A stretch of DNA of 19,528 nucleotides from DATEHQ01 sp035279525 (GCA_035279525.1 DATEHQ010000091.1:1-19528), one strand, 5' to 3'; positions 1 through 7,151 are shown, numbered from the stretch's first letter. Numbers and translations: made by a program. The notes: generated by a model from the sequence alone, not told the origin.

Positions 1-764
1 CCGCCTCCGTCGCGCGCGCCATGGTCGCGCGGCTGCGGGCGCTCGGCGGCGACGTCGAGTGCGACCATCGCGTGAGTTCGATTCGCGAGCGCCCGGAACA
101 TCGCATGGCTTTGCTTGACCTCGTGCCCAAGGGCATACTCGAGGTCGCGCCGGACCTGCCCGACGGATATCGCCGGCAGCTCGAGCGATACCGGCACGGG
201 CCGGGCGTGTTCAAGCTCGACTGGACGATGGACGGGCCGATCCCATGGAAGGCCGCCGATTGCGCTCGCGCCGCAACCGTGCACCTGGGCGGCACCTTTG
301 GAGAGATCGCGCTGTCGGAAAGTCAGGTCGCCCGCGGAAAGATTCCAGAGCGGCCTTTCGTCATCCTCACCCAGCCCACACTCTTTGATCCGACCCGCGC
401 GCCCGAAGGCAAACACATCGCCTGGGCGTACTGCCACGTCCCCAACCGCTCTCCCATCGACATGACGAAAGCGATCGAAGACCAGGTCGAGCGTTTCGCC
501 CCCGGTTTTCGCGATCTCGTCCGGCAGCGCAGCCCATGGTCGCCGCAGCGCATCGAGACCGAAGAGCCAAACTGCGTTGGCGGCGACGTCATGGGCGGGC
601 GGATGGATTTGCGCGGCCTGTTGGCGCGCCCGGTGCTCAGCCTTAATCCGTACGCGACGCCCGATCCCTCCCTGTTCATCTGCTCCGCGGCGACACCCCC
701 TGGCGGCGGCGTGCACGGCATGTGCGGGATAAACGCCGCGCACGCCGCGATGAGGCGCAGGTAG
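1..764 (+). CDS. CrtI-like NAD(P)/FAD-dependent oxidoreductase, C-terminal part (5' end outside window)
   Basis: The reading frame is already open at the left edge (first full codon at position 3), so the N-terminal Rossmann FAD-binding domain lies outside the window. About 253 residues are visible. They begin with the stretch that in phytoene-desaturase-like enzymes precedes the substrate domain (ARLRALGGDVECDHRVSSI). They end with the family's C-terminal FAD-contacting segment: PYATPDP, then GGGVHGMCGINAA, corresponding to the usual GGGVxGxxGxNAA. Proteins of this family oxidise, isomerise or reduce polyenes and other hydrophobic substrates. No carotenoid gene is visible nearby, so the substrate is unknown. 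An internal ATG at 21 is not a credible start because homology continues upstream of it. The lipase-maturation-factor gene starts 9 bp after the stop, so the two are probably co-transcribed. Family call is secure; specific activity is not. Confidence 0.85.
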   Translation, partial: ASVARAMVARLRALGGDVECDHRVSSIRERPEHRMALLDLVPKGILEVAPDLPDGYRRQLERYRHGPGVFKLDWTMDGPIPWKAADCARAATVHLGGTFGEIALSESQVARGKIPERPFVILTQPTLFDPTRAPEGKHIAWAYCHVPNRSPIDMTKAIEDQVERFAPGFRDLVRQRSPWSPQRIETEEPNCVGGDVMGGRMDLRGLLARPVLSLNPYATPDPSLFICSAATPPGGGVHGMCGINAAHAAMRRR

Positions 765-773
765 GTGGAGTAG

Positions 774-2222
774 GTGGACTGGCTGCAGGCTCCCGACTAC
801 TGGCTCGCCCGGCTGGTGATCGAGCGCGCCCTCGGCGCGATCTACCTCGTCGCTTTTCTCGTCGCGGTAAACCAGTTTCGGCCACTGCTCGGGGAGAATG
901 GCCTGCTTCCGACGCCGCTGTTCCTCCGCCGCGTCTCCTTTCTTCAGGCGCCGAGCGTGTTCCATCTGCGTTATTCGGACCCGCTGCTCCTCGTGGTGGC
1001 GTGGGCCGGCGTCGCGCTCAGCCTCGGCGTGGTGACCGGCGGGGTGGATGCTTTGCCTCCATGGAGCTCGATCCTCGTGTGGTTCGCGCTCTGGGTGCTC
1101 TACCAGTCGATCGTCAACGTCGGCCAGATCTTCTACGGGTTCGGTTGGGAGACATTGCTGCTCGAGGCTGGATTCCTCGCGATCTTTCTTGGGGCCGGAG
1201 CGACCATTCCGGCGTGGCCGCTGATCCTGTTGCTCCGCTGGCTCGTCTTTCGCGTCGAGTTCGGCGCCGGCCTCATCAAGTGGCGAGGCGACCAATGCTG
1301 GCGCGACCTCACCTGCCTGTACTACCACCACGAGACGCAGCCGATGCCCAACCCGCTCAGCTGGTTTTTTCACCATCTGCCGAAGCCGCTGCACCGCGTC
1401 GAGGTGGTGGGCAACTTTTTCGCGCAGCTCGTGGTCCCGTTTTTTCTTTTCGCGCCTCAACCGGTCGCGTCCGGCGCCGGCGCGATCATCGTGCTGACGC
1501 AGCTCTGGCTCTTCGTCAGCGGCAACTTTTCGTGGCTCAATGTGCTGACGATGACGCTCGCGTTCTCGGCGTTCGACGATCGCACGTTGGGGCTCGTCCT
1601 TCACGTACCGGTGCCGCATCTCGCAACGCTGCCGTTGTGGTGGCAGGGCTTGATAGTCGTCGTCACCGTTCTCGTGCTGGTGCTGAGCTACCGGCCGGTG
1701 CGCAACCTCATCTCACCGCGCCAGCTGATGAACTTCAGCTTCGATCCCTTCCATCTCGTCAACACTTACGGAGCATTCGGATCGGTGACCAAGGAACGGT
1801 ACGAGATCGTCGTCGAGGGCAACGCCGACTCGGACGGCGGCGGGAAGGGCTGGCTCGAGTACGGGTTCAAGGGCAAGCCCGGCGATCTCCGCGAGGTGCC
1901 ACGCCAGTTCGCTCCATACCACCTTCGACTCGATTGGCTCATGTGGTTCGCAGCGATGGAGTCGCCATACCGCCACCAGTGGTTCATCGCGTTCGCGGTG
2001 AAGCTTCTCGAGGGCGACCGCGCGACGCTCAAGCTCTTGCGCCACAACCCATTCGAGAAGCAGCCGCCTGCCCTCATCAGGGCCAGCCTCTATCGCTACC
2101 GGTTCTCGACCTGGTCGCAATTGCGACGCGAGGGCGAGTGGTGGGTGCGATCGTATGTGGGCGAGTACCTGCCGGCAATCGCCGTGGACGACGAAGGGAG
2201 CCCGCGCCGGGTTCGAAGCTAG
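774..2222 (+). CDS. Lipase maturation factor family membrane protein (LMF1/LMF2-like)
   Basis: 482 residues from a GTG start preceded by a GGTGGAG Shine-Dalgarno-like run at 764-770. The protein is rich in hydrophobic segments (roughly residues 15-33, 69-90, 98-118, 127-160, 212-228, 235-266 and 290-306) and ends in a soluble C-terminal domain. Recognisable LMF landmarks are the N-terminal RPLLGENGLLP, the central EFGAGLIKWRGDQCWRDLTCLYYHHETQP, shown here only by its key residues K169, W170, R171, W176, H185, H186 and E187, and the late HQWFIAFAVKLLEGD-type segment. In animals LMF1 helps lipases fold in the ER. Bacterial homologues are common but their role is not established, so the name describes family only. 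The gene is 9 bp downstream of the CrtI-like gene and faces the minus-strand group that starts just beyond it. Confidence 0.88.
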   Translation: MDWLQAPDYWLARLVIERALGAIYLVAFLVAVNQFRPLLGENGLLPTPLFLRRVSFLQAPSVFHLRYSDPLLLVVAWAGVALSLGVVTGGVDALPPWSSILVWFALWVLYQSIVNVGQIFYGFGWETLLLEAGFLAIFLGAGATIPAWPLILLLRWLVFRVEFGAGLIKWRGDQCWRDLTCLYYHHETQPMPNPLSWFFHHLPKPLHRVEVVGNFFAQLVVPFFLFAPQPVASGAGAIIVLTQLWLFVSGNFSWLNVLTMTLAFSAFDDRTLGLVLHVPVPHLATLPLWWQGLIVVVTVLVLVLSYRPVRNLISPRQLMNFSFDPFHLVNTYGAFGSVTKERYEIVVEGNADSDGGGKGWLEYGFKGKPGDLREVPRQFAPYHLRLDWLMWFAAMESPYRHQWFIAFAVKLLEGDRATLKLLRHNPFEKQPPALIRASLYRYRFSTWSQLRREGEWWVRSYVGEYLPAIAVDDEGSPRRVRS

Positions 2223-2226
2223 AGGA

Positions 2227-2430
2227 TCAGCTCTCCTCGCGGTACTGGCGCTGACCCGTGGAAGGATCTTCGTAGACGCGCGTCATCTTTCCGGTCGACG
2301 GGTCCTTGAAGACTTCGCCCGTGGCCTGAAACGAGCCCTTTTCCTGGCCGCGGTAGCGTCGGTCCCAAACGAAGTAGCCGACGACCGCAATCACGATGAC
2401 GGCGGCCAGCATGACGAGCTGAAAGTTCAT
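2227..2430 (-). CDS. Small single-pass membrane protein with DPSTG repeats
   Basis: 67 residues. An N-terminal hydrophobic helix (about residues 3-22) is followed by a short charged tail containing two copies of DPSTG about 14 residues apart (FKDPSTGK and YEDPSTGQ). The start codon overlaps the end of the upstream YbjQ-family gene (ATGA-type overlap at 2427-2430), so it is translationally coupled as last gene of a cupin - YbjQ-like - small protein set. Its stop lies 4 bp from the end of the convergent lipase-maturation-factor gene. I do not recognise a family. The coupling and clean membrane-anchor design support a real gene rather than a chance ORF. Confidence 0.65.
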   Translation of the reverse strand: MNFQLVMLAAVIVIAVVGYFVWDRRYRGQEKGSFQATGEVFKDPSTGKMTRVYEDPSTGQRQYREES

Positions 2431-2768
2431 GACGCGCTGCGCTCGATGATCGCGGCGGTTCCGTAGGCGACGACCTCGGTCATCGTCTGGCCGAGCTCGG
2501 ACGAATCGAAACGCATCATCACGACGGCGTTGGCGCCCATGGCGCGCGCGTTCTCGATCATGCGGTCGACGGCGTGACGCCGAGTGTCCTCGACGAGTCG
2601 CGTGTACTCGACGATCTCGCCGCCGCCGATCGAGCGGAGTCCGGCCATGATGTTGCCGCCGAGCCCGCGGCTGCGGACCACGACGCCGAAGACCTGGCCA
2701 AGGGCCTGCTTGACCTCATAGCCGGCCGGCCGCTCGGTCGTGGTCACCAGGACCGACTGCTGCGCCAT
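2427..2768 (-). CDS. YbjQ / UPF0145 family protein
   Basis: 113 residues, close to the usual family length of 100-110. The protein carries the family pattern: VTTTERPAGYEV near the N terminus, VRSRGLGGNIMAGLRSIGGGEI in the middle (key residues R33, G38, G46-G50), and the C-terminal helix-strand motif ARAMGANAVVMMRFDSSELG. This family forms pentameric rings and was once called a heavy-metal-binding domain because of predicted metal contacts. Its biological role remains unsettled. The start codon overlaps the stop of the upstream cupin gene (ATGA at 2767-2770 read on the minus strand), and the stop overlaps the following small membrane-protein gene, so the three are one transcriptional unit. 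Confidence 0.88.
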   Translation of the reverse strand: MAQQSVLVTTTERPAGYEVKQALGQVFGVVVRSRGLGGNIMAGLRSIGGGEIVEYTRLVEDTRRHAVDRMIENARAMGANAVVMMRFDSSELGQTMTEVVAYGTAAIIERSAS

Positions 2769-3094
2769 CAGCCCGCCTCGTGCGGCGGCGCCCAGAACAC
2801 CAGCACACGCAAATCTTCCTCTATGTCCTGGAAGCGGTGCTCGACGCCGGCCGCCACGAACACGAGGCTGCCCGGCTGGACGGGGCGGCTCTCGCCGGCG
2901 ACGGAGATCGATCCGCGCCCGCTGATCACGTAGTACACCTCGTCCTCGCGGTGCGGCTTCTGGCGGTCCGTCACGCCCGCCGGCCAGATCGCGAGCCCGA
3001 CGCTCAACTTCTCCGACGCGAGAAAGTCGACGTAGCCGTGACCGTCGGGCTCACGCGGCTGCGGATCGATCGCCGGCACCTCATACGCTTGCAC
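2768..3094 (-). CDS. Small cupin-domain protein
   Basis: 108 residues forming one conserved beta-barrel cupin domain. Cupin motif 1 is seen as KPHREDEVYYVISGRGSI (His48 and Glu50/Glu52 region) and motif 2 as PGSLVFVAAGVEHRF (His83 region). These residues normally bind one divalent metal. Small stand-alone cupins of this type act as dioxygenases, isomerases, or ligand-binding proteins, and the exact reaction cannot be read here. It heads the three-gene minus-strand set and is divergent from redox cluster A, with 155 bp between the two start codons. That shared spacer must hold the promoters for both directions. Confidence 0.85.
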   Translation of the reverse strand: MQAYEVPAIDPQPREPDGHGYVDFLASEKLSVGLAIWPAGVTDRQKPHREDEVYYVISGRGSISVAGESRPVQPGSLVFVAAGVEHRFQDIEEDLRVLVFWAPPHEAG

Positions 3095-3095
3095 C

Positions 3096-3117
3096 GCCGC
3101 TTCAGTCTGACAGCGGC
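3096..3117. promoter_or_regulatory. Inverted repeat just upstream of the cupin gene
   Basis: GCCGCT at 3096-3101 is a perfect inverted match to AGCGGC at 3112-3117, around a 10-nt centre that is itself nearly palindromic (TCAG-t-CTGA). It sits 1 bp upstream of the cupin start codon in the divergent spacer to redox cluster A. It could be an operator or a 5'-leader hairpin. No convincing -35/-10 pair was found in the same spacer. A TTGACG at about 3170 has no matching -10. Confidence 0.3.
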
Positions 3118-3249
3118 TGGTCTCGGCGCAAGGTTCACGCTTGGCGCTCGTCGACTCGATTGTCGGCGGGTTGACGCCTTCCGACTGGCGCCGTGCCCGG
3201 CGTTTCTGTTTCCACCACCTGGTCCGACAGTGCGAGAGGAGGGATCACG

Positions 3250-3618
3250 ATGATCGTTCGTCGGCTGGCTTCGCGCCGGCTGGTCAAGACCGGCTCCACC
3301 GAGGAGGAGCCGCGAAGGAAGCGCGCCGTGCGATTCCTGGTCCTGATCATCGGCTCCGGCACGTTCGCCGGTGCGGCTGCCGCCATCGGGATCTGGCCTT
3401 TCGGCAGCGTCCAGGCGCTTTACGCCGAGGTCTTTCCGACGAGCGGGCCGCCGGCTCTCGCGGCCACGACCATCTTCCCGGCCGTCCAACCGATTCACAA
3501 GACCGTCGACGTGTACCAGACCCCCGCGCCCGTTCGCCGCTCGCAGCCCACAGCGGCGCCGACCCAGAGACCTAGTCCCCATCCCACGGCCTCACCGACC
3601 CATCCGCCGGACGACTGA
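3250..3618 (+). CDS. Membrane-anchored protein with Pro/Thr-rich outer tail, first gene of redox cluster A
   Basis: 122 residues from an ATG placed 6 bp after a strong Shine-Dalgarno (GAGAGGAGGG, 3234-3243). The longer frame beginning at 3193 lacks such a signal. A basic N-terminal segment (RRLASRR, then RRKR at 22-25) precedes one hydrophobic helix (about 27-48). After it comes an outward-facing tail rich in Pro, Thr, Ser and Gln (about 75-122), consistent with an extended wall-spanning spacer. There is no recognised catalytic domain. The sequence after the helix (YAEVFPTSGPP) resembles that of the next gene (LAEAFFSGKPP), so the two may be tandem duplicates. The stop overlaps the next start (TGATG). 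Function unknown; position at the head of the cluster suggests a structural or docking role in the redox complex. Confidence 0.7.
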   Translation: MIVRRLASRRLVKTGSTEEEPRRKRAVRFLVLIIGSGTFAGAAAAIGIWPFGSVQALYAEVFPTSGPPALAATTIFPAVQPIHKTVDVYQTPAPVRRSQPTAAPTQRPSPHPTASPTHPPDD

Positions 3619-3965
3619 TGGACGACGGCCAGCGGCGCAGCCGCAACCGCGCGGTATGGCTCGTCCGGCTGGTGACCGCCGGCAGCGTGGGCGCCGTGCT
3701 CGGCCTGACCTGGGGCTTCGGCGTTCTCGCCGAGGCATTCTTCTCGGGCAAGCCGCCGGCACCTCCGACGCCGCCCAAGATTCCGGTGGCGGCGGTCCCG
3801 GTGCAGAAACCGCGGCCCGTCGTCGTCACGGTCGTTCAGCACCCTGGGCCGCCGCCCGGAACCGTCAGATCCGTCGCCCCGCAGCCACCCGGCGCGCCAC
3901 CCGCGGCAGCGCCTCCGCCGCCACCTCCTCCGGTGTGCCACTCGACGCCGTCCAAGCCGTGCTGA
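3618..3965 (+). CDS. Membrane-anchored protein with Pro-rich outer tail, second gene of redox cluster A
   Basis: 115 residues. The ATG overlaps the preceding stop (TGATG at 3616-3620). A basic N terminus (RRSRNR) is followed by one hydrophobic helix (about 13-40) and a tail made largely of Pro, Ala and Val, including an eight-proline run near residues 98-105. Two cysteines, C107 and C115, sit at the extreme C terminus. The last 31 nt overlap the earliest possible start of the ApbE gene in another frame. One alternative is that this anchor and the downstream ApbE are one protein separated by a frameshift or a sequencing indel, which would give a membrane-tethered ApbE. As read here they are separate. 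Confidence 0.6.
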   Translation: MDDGQRRSRNRAVWLVRLVTAGSVGAVLGLTWGFGVLAEAFFSGKPPAPPTPPKIPVAAVPVQKPRPVVVTVVQHPGPPPGTVRSVAPQPPGAPPAAAPPPPPPPVCHSTPSKPC

Positions 3966-4852
3966 GCTCGGCGGCGTTCAAGGCGATGGGCGTGTCGAAC
4001 ACCGTCGCTGTCGCCGATCCGAGTGCCCTCGAACCCGCTGTCGGCATCGTGCGGCGGAAGATCGCGGCGATCGACGCGGCCTGCAGCCGGTTTCGCAACG
4101 ACTCCGAGCTGACCGCGCTCAACCGTGCGGCGGGCACGGGTCCGGTGCATGTGAGTCGCCTGCTCGCCGACGCTCTCGACGCGGCGATGCACGCGGCCGA
4201 GATGACGGGCGGCCTGGTGGATCCCACCGTTGGCGCCAACGTCGAGGACACGGGTTACACGGCCACCTTCACGGCGGTGCCGCTCGAAGGGCCGCCTCTC
4301 GAGGTCGAGGTCCGTCAGGTGCTCGGTTGGCACTCGGTCGAGCTGGACGTGGCCAACCGCGTCGTCAGCATTCCGGCCGGGGTCGTGATCGACCTGGGCG
4401 CGAGCGGCAAGGCGTGGGCTGCCGACCAGTGCGCGCAAGCCGTCGCGGAGCTGCTCGGCGTCTCGGTGCTTGTCGAAAGCGGCGGGGACGTCGCGACGCG
4501 CGGCAACGCCGAGTGGCCCGTGCGCGTTGCCCTGGATCAGGACGCCGAGGACTGGCAGGACCTCCTCGTGCGCGACGGGGGGCTGGCAACCTCGGGCACG
4601 ACCGTTCGTCGCTGGCGGCGCGGCGGGATCGAGATCCACGACATCATCGACCCGCGCACGGGCTCGCCGGCGCGGTCACCGTGGGCGATGGTGACGGTGG
4701 CGGCGGCAACGTGCCTCGAGGCGAACGCCGCGGCGACCGCCGCGCTCATCCTCGGCACACAAGCAATCGCGTGGCTGGATGGTTGCAGGCTGCCCGCGAG
4801 GCTCGTGGCGCTCGATGGCGCGGTTGAAACAACGGGCGGCTGGGCCGCCTGA
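3935..4852 (+). CDS. apbE: FAD:protein FMN transferase (ApbE family), cluster A copy
   Basis: Transfers FMN from FAD onto Ser or Thr of target proteins. About 305 residues from GTG 3935. GTG 3959 is an alternative that overlaps the previous stop, and the in-frame extension further upstream is not family sequence. Landmarks: FKAMGVSN at 15-22 (usual FxAMGT), FRNDSELTALN at 53-63, VDPTVGA at 95-101, IDLGASGKAWAAD at 152-164, ESGGDVAT at 181-188, TSGTTVRRW at 219-227, HDIIDPRTG at 235-243. In the C-terminal metal-site segment TCLEANAAATAALILG (259-274) Asn264 stands where most ApbE proteins have Asp (ADALxT). The cluster B copy shows the same change, so it is a subfamily trait. No signal peptide is visible, which implies cytosolic action if this start is right. 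The next gene begins 2 bp after the stop. Confidence 0.87.
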   Translation: MPLDAVQAVLSSAAFKAMGVSNTVAVADPSALEPAVGIVRRKIAAIDAACSRFRNDSELTALNRAAGTGPVHVSRLLADALDAAMHAAEMTGGLVDPTVGANVEDTGYTATFTAVPLEGPPLEVEVRQVLGWHSVELDVANRVVSIPAGVVIDLGASGKAWAADQCAQAVAELLGVSVLVESGGDVATRGNAEWPVRVALDQDAEDWQDLLVRDGGLATSGTTVRRWRRGGIEIHDIIDPRTGSPARSPWAMVTVAAATCLEANAAATAALILGTQAIAWLDGCRLPARLVALDGAVETTGGWAA

Positions 4853-4854
4853 GC

Positions 4855-5889
4855 GTGGTCCCGCCTCTGCTGGCGGCCGCCGCCGGCAATCCGAGCTGGT
4901 TCTGGTATGCGACGCGCGGCCTCGGCGCCAGCACCCTGCTCGTTCTGACCGCCACGGTCGTCCTCGGCATCCTCACGGCGACCCGTTGGAGCGGCGAGCG
5001 GACTCCAGGTTTCGTCGCGGTGGACCTGCACCGCAACCTGAGCCTCCTCGCCATCTGCCTGCTGATCGCCCACATCGTCACGACGGTCCTCGACCCGTTC
5101 GCCCACATCTCGGTGCGCGATGTGTTGATCCCAGTCGGCGCGGCCTACCGGCCCGTGTGGCTCGGCCTAGGCGTTGCTGCCTTCTGGGTCCTGATCGGGG
5201 TCGCGGCGACGAGCCTGTTGCGAGATCGTGTCGGCCTGCGCACGTGGCGGATCATCCACTGGGCGGCCTACGCGTCCTGGCCGCTCGCCTTCATCCATGC
5301 GCTCGGAACCGGAAGCGACGCGCGCGCACCGTGGCTGGTCGCGCTCGCTTCGGCGTGCGCATCGGCTGTGATCTTCGCCTTGATCGAGCGCCTTCGCAGC
5401 GGGCGACTGATCACGCTTCCGATTCGCGGCCTCGCGGCCGTCGCGACGGTCGCGTTCTTCGTCGGCGCGATCGTGTGGGCGGTCGATGGACCGCTCCAGG
5501 CCGGATGGGCGGCGAAGGCGGGCACGCCTCCGGTCAAAACGGCCGCCGTGACCGGCCCGGTTCACCCGGGGCCAGATGGTTTCAGCGACCCGCTCGTCGG
5601 CATCCTCGCCCGTGATTCGTCGGGGAACATCTCGATCGCGCTTCGCGACACGGTCGACACTGCGCTGACCATCAGCGTGCGGTCGCCCGATCAGAACGAG
5701 ACGCTGCCGGTGATGACGATCGCGCGGGGCACCAAGACGCTGTGCACAGTGCCCGCCAGCACGCAGACCTACCTCTATGCCGTATGCGGCAAGACGCGGT
5801 TGACCGTGACGTTCTACGCGTCCGACGACGTGCTCAAGAACGGCGGGCAGATCACTGGGCGGCTCGAGACTTCGGGACCACTTAATTGA
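4855..5889 (+). CDS. Ferric-reductase-like transmembrane cytochrome with extra C-terminal outer domain, cluster A copy
   Basis: 344 residues from a GTG 2 bp after the ApbE stop. The first about 210 residues form a ferric-reductase-like membrane domain with hydrophobic segments near 22-42, 61-79, 98-120, 134-150, 157-177 and 193-210. Four histidines, H59 and H73 on one helix and H135 and H148 on another, give spacings H-x13-H and H-x12-H. That is the pattern that binds two b hemes in NOX-type oxidases and ferric reductases. No FAD/NAD(P)H domain is fused, unlike those enzymes. Residues about 215-344 form a soluble, beta-rich extension with two cysteines (in TLCTVP and YAVCGK), probably outside the membrane. 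The cluster B homologue lacks this extension. Likely role: passing electrons across the membrane from the NuoF-like/ferredoxin proteins. The stop overlaps the next gene (TTGA). Confidence 0.82.
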   Translation: MVPPLLAAAAGNPSWFWYATRGLGASTLLVLTATVVLGILTATRWSGERTPGFVAVDLHRNLSLLAICLLIAHIVTTVLDPFAHISVRDVLIPVGAAYRPVWLGLGVAAFWVLIGVAATSLLRDRVGLRTWRIIHWAAYASWPLAFIHALGTGSDARAPWLVALASACASAVIFALIERLRSGRLITLPIRGLAAVATVAFFVGAIVWAVDGPLQAGWAAKAGTPPVKTAAVTGPVHPGPDGFSDPLVGILARDSSGNISIALRDTVDTALTISVRSPDQNETLPVMTIARGTKTLCTVPASTQTYLYAVCGKTRLTVTFYASDDVLKNGGQITGRLETSGPLN

Positions 5890-7151
5890 GCGCTGTCGGA
5901 ACAAGACTTCTGAGCGGTCCGCCTGCGTCGCTGGGCCTCGAGCGACTGGGCGATCACCTCAAGCGCATCGGAGCGAGGCCACGCGGAAGCTCGCAGTTTC
6001 TCACCACGCTTCAGCACAGCGGGCTTCGAGGGCGAGGTGGCGCGTGGTTTCCGACGTGGCGCAAATGGTCCGCCGTCGCGGAGAGGTCGATCGGTCATTC
6101 CGTCGTCGTCATCAATGGCTCGGAAGGCGAGCCGCTCAGCGCCAAAGACCGCGTTCTGCTCCAGACGCGACCTCACCTCGTATTCGACGGCGCGGCGATT
6201 GCGGCGGAATCCCTCGGCGCCGACGACGTCGTCCTCTACCTGTCGCGCAGCTCGAAGGAGACGGAGCGTGTCGTCCAGGAAGCGCTGCACGAGCGCGTCG
6301 AGCGAGGCGAGACGCCGATCCGGATCGAACGCACCGCGCACCGCTACGTCGCCGGCGAATCGTCCGCCGTCGTCAGTCGCGTGTCGGGCGGGCAGTCGAA
6401 GCCGAGGTTCACGATGCATCGGTCGGCGGACAAGGGTGTCAACGACCAGCCGACCCTCATCCAGAATGCCGAAACCCTCGCGCACGTCGCGCTGATCGCG
6501 CGCTACGGCGCGGACTGGTTTCGTAGGCTCGGCACGCCGTCTTCCCCGGGCACAACGCTTATGACTCTCTGCGGAAACCTCAACCACCCCGGCGTCTACG
6601 AAGTCGACATGAGTGCGACGGTCGGGGCGGTCGTCCGCGATGTTGGCGGCAGCGCGACGCCAATCGCGGGCGCGCTGCTCGGCGGCTACTTCGGGACGTG
6701 GGTGTCGCCGGCCGCCCTCGACTCCCTGCCTCTCGACGTCGACACGCTCCGCGGCACGCACGGCGTTGCACTCGGCTGCGGTGTGCTCGCGGTCTTGCCG
6801 AAGGACGGATGCGCGATCGTCGAGTCCACGCGCATCCTGATGTACCTCGCGGCCGAGTCGGCCGGACAATGCGGACCGTGCGTGAACGGCCTGGCCGCGC
6901 TGGCCGACGCGATGCAGCGCATCGCCTCCTCGAGCCCCGAGGACGGCGACATCGAGCGAGTGTGGCGCTGGATCGCGATGGTCGACGGCCGCGGCGCCTG
7001 CCATCATCCGGATGGTGCTGTGGGCCAGCTGACCAGCGCGTTGAAGGCCTTCGACCACCACCTTTCAGTGCATCTCGCCGGCCATCGCTGTTACGGAGCC
7101 ACCGCCGCGGGCTTTCCACCGCCGCCAATGCGCGGCACCGGCTGGAAATGA
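5886..7151 (+). CDS. NuoF-like (complex I 51-kDa type) flavoprotein / Fe-S protein, cluster A copy
   Basis: 421 residues from TTG 5886, overlapping the preceding stop. The FMN-binding fold is seen as LRGRGGAWFPTWRKW (47-61) and INGSEGEPLSAKDR (76-89), matching the NuoF GRGGAGFPTGxKW and NxDExEPGTxKDR motifs. An SLBB-like segment follows (about 235-270), then the C-terminal Fe-S region. In NuoF that region has C-x2-C-x2-C plus a distant Cys. Here it reads ESAGQCGPC with Ala326 in place of the first Cys, then C329, C332 and C372 (RGACHHPDG). C298 and C309 lie just upstream and are also conserved in the cluster B copy. There is no NuoE or NuoG partner, so this is not complex I. Probable role: flavin-dependent electron entry, exchanging electrons with the ferredoxin encoded by the next gene. 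NAD(P)H use is not proven. Confidence 0.85.
   Translation: MSAVGTRLLSGPPASLGLERLGDHLKRIGARPRGSSQFLTTLQHSGLRGRGGAWFPTWRKWSAVAERSIGHSVVVINGSEGEPLSAKDRVLLQTRPHLVFDGAAIAAESLGADDVVLYLSRSSKETERVVQEALHERVERGETPIRIERTAHRYVAGESSAVVSRVSGGQSKPRFTMHRSADKGVNDQPTLIQNAETLAHVALIARYGADWFRRLGTPSSPGTTLMTLCGNLNHPGVYEVDMSATVGAVVRDVGGSATPIAGALLGGYFGTWVSPAALDSLPLDVDTLRGTHGVALGCGVLAVLPKDGCAIVESTRILMYLAAESAGQCGPCVNGLAALADAMQRIASSSPEDGDIERVWRWIAMVDGRGACHHPDGAVGQLTSALKAFDHHLSVHLAGHRCYGATAAGFPPPPMRGTGWK

Noticed and set aside
722..2254. 510-residue plus-strand ORF overlapping the lipase-maturation-factor gene
   Set aside because: Arg/Ala/Pro-rich shadow frame of a high-GC gene with no family resemblance. The 774-2222 frame has clear LMF sequence.
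3170..3200. TTGACG as a -35 box for redox cluster A
   Set aside because: No acceptable -10 hexamer at 16-18 bp downstream; the sequence there is G+C-rich.
3371..3934. Upstream in-frame extension of the cluster A ApbE to position 3371
   Set aside because: The extension is Arg/Pro/Ser-rich out-of-frame translation of the two anchor genes, not ApbE sequence. The start was placed at GTG 3935.
5814..7061. 415-residue minus-strand ORF opposite the NuoF-like gene
   Set aside because: Antisense shadow of a well-conserved protein gene.
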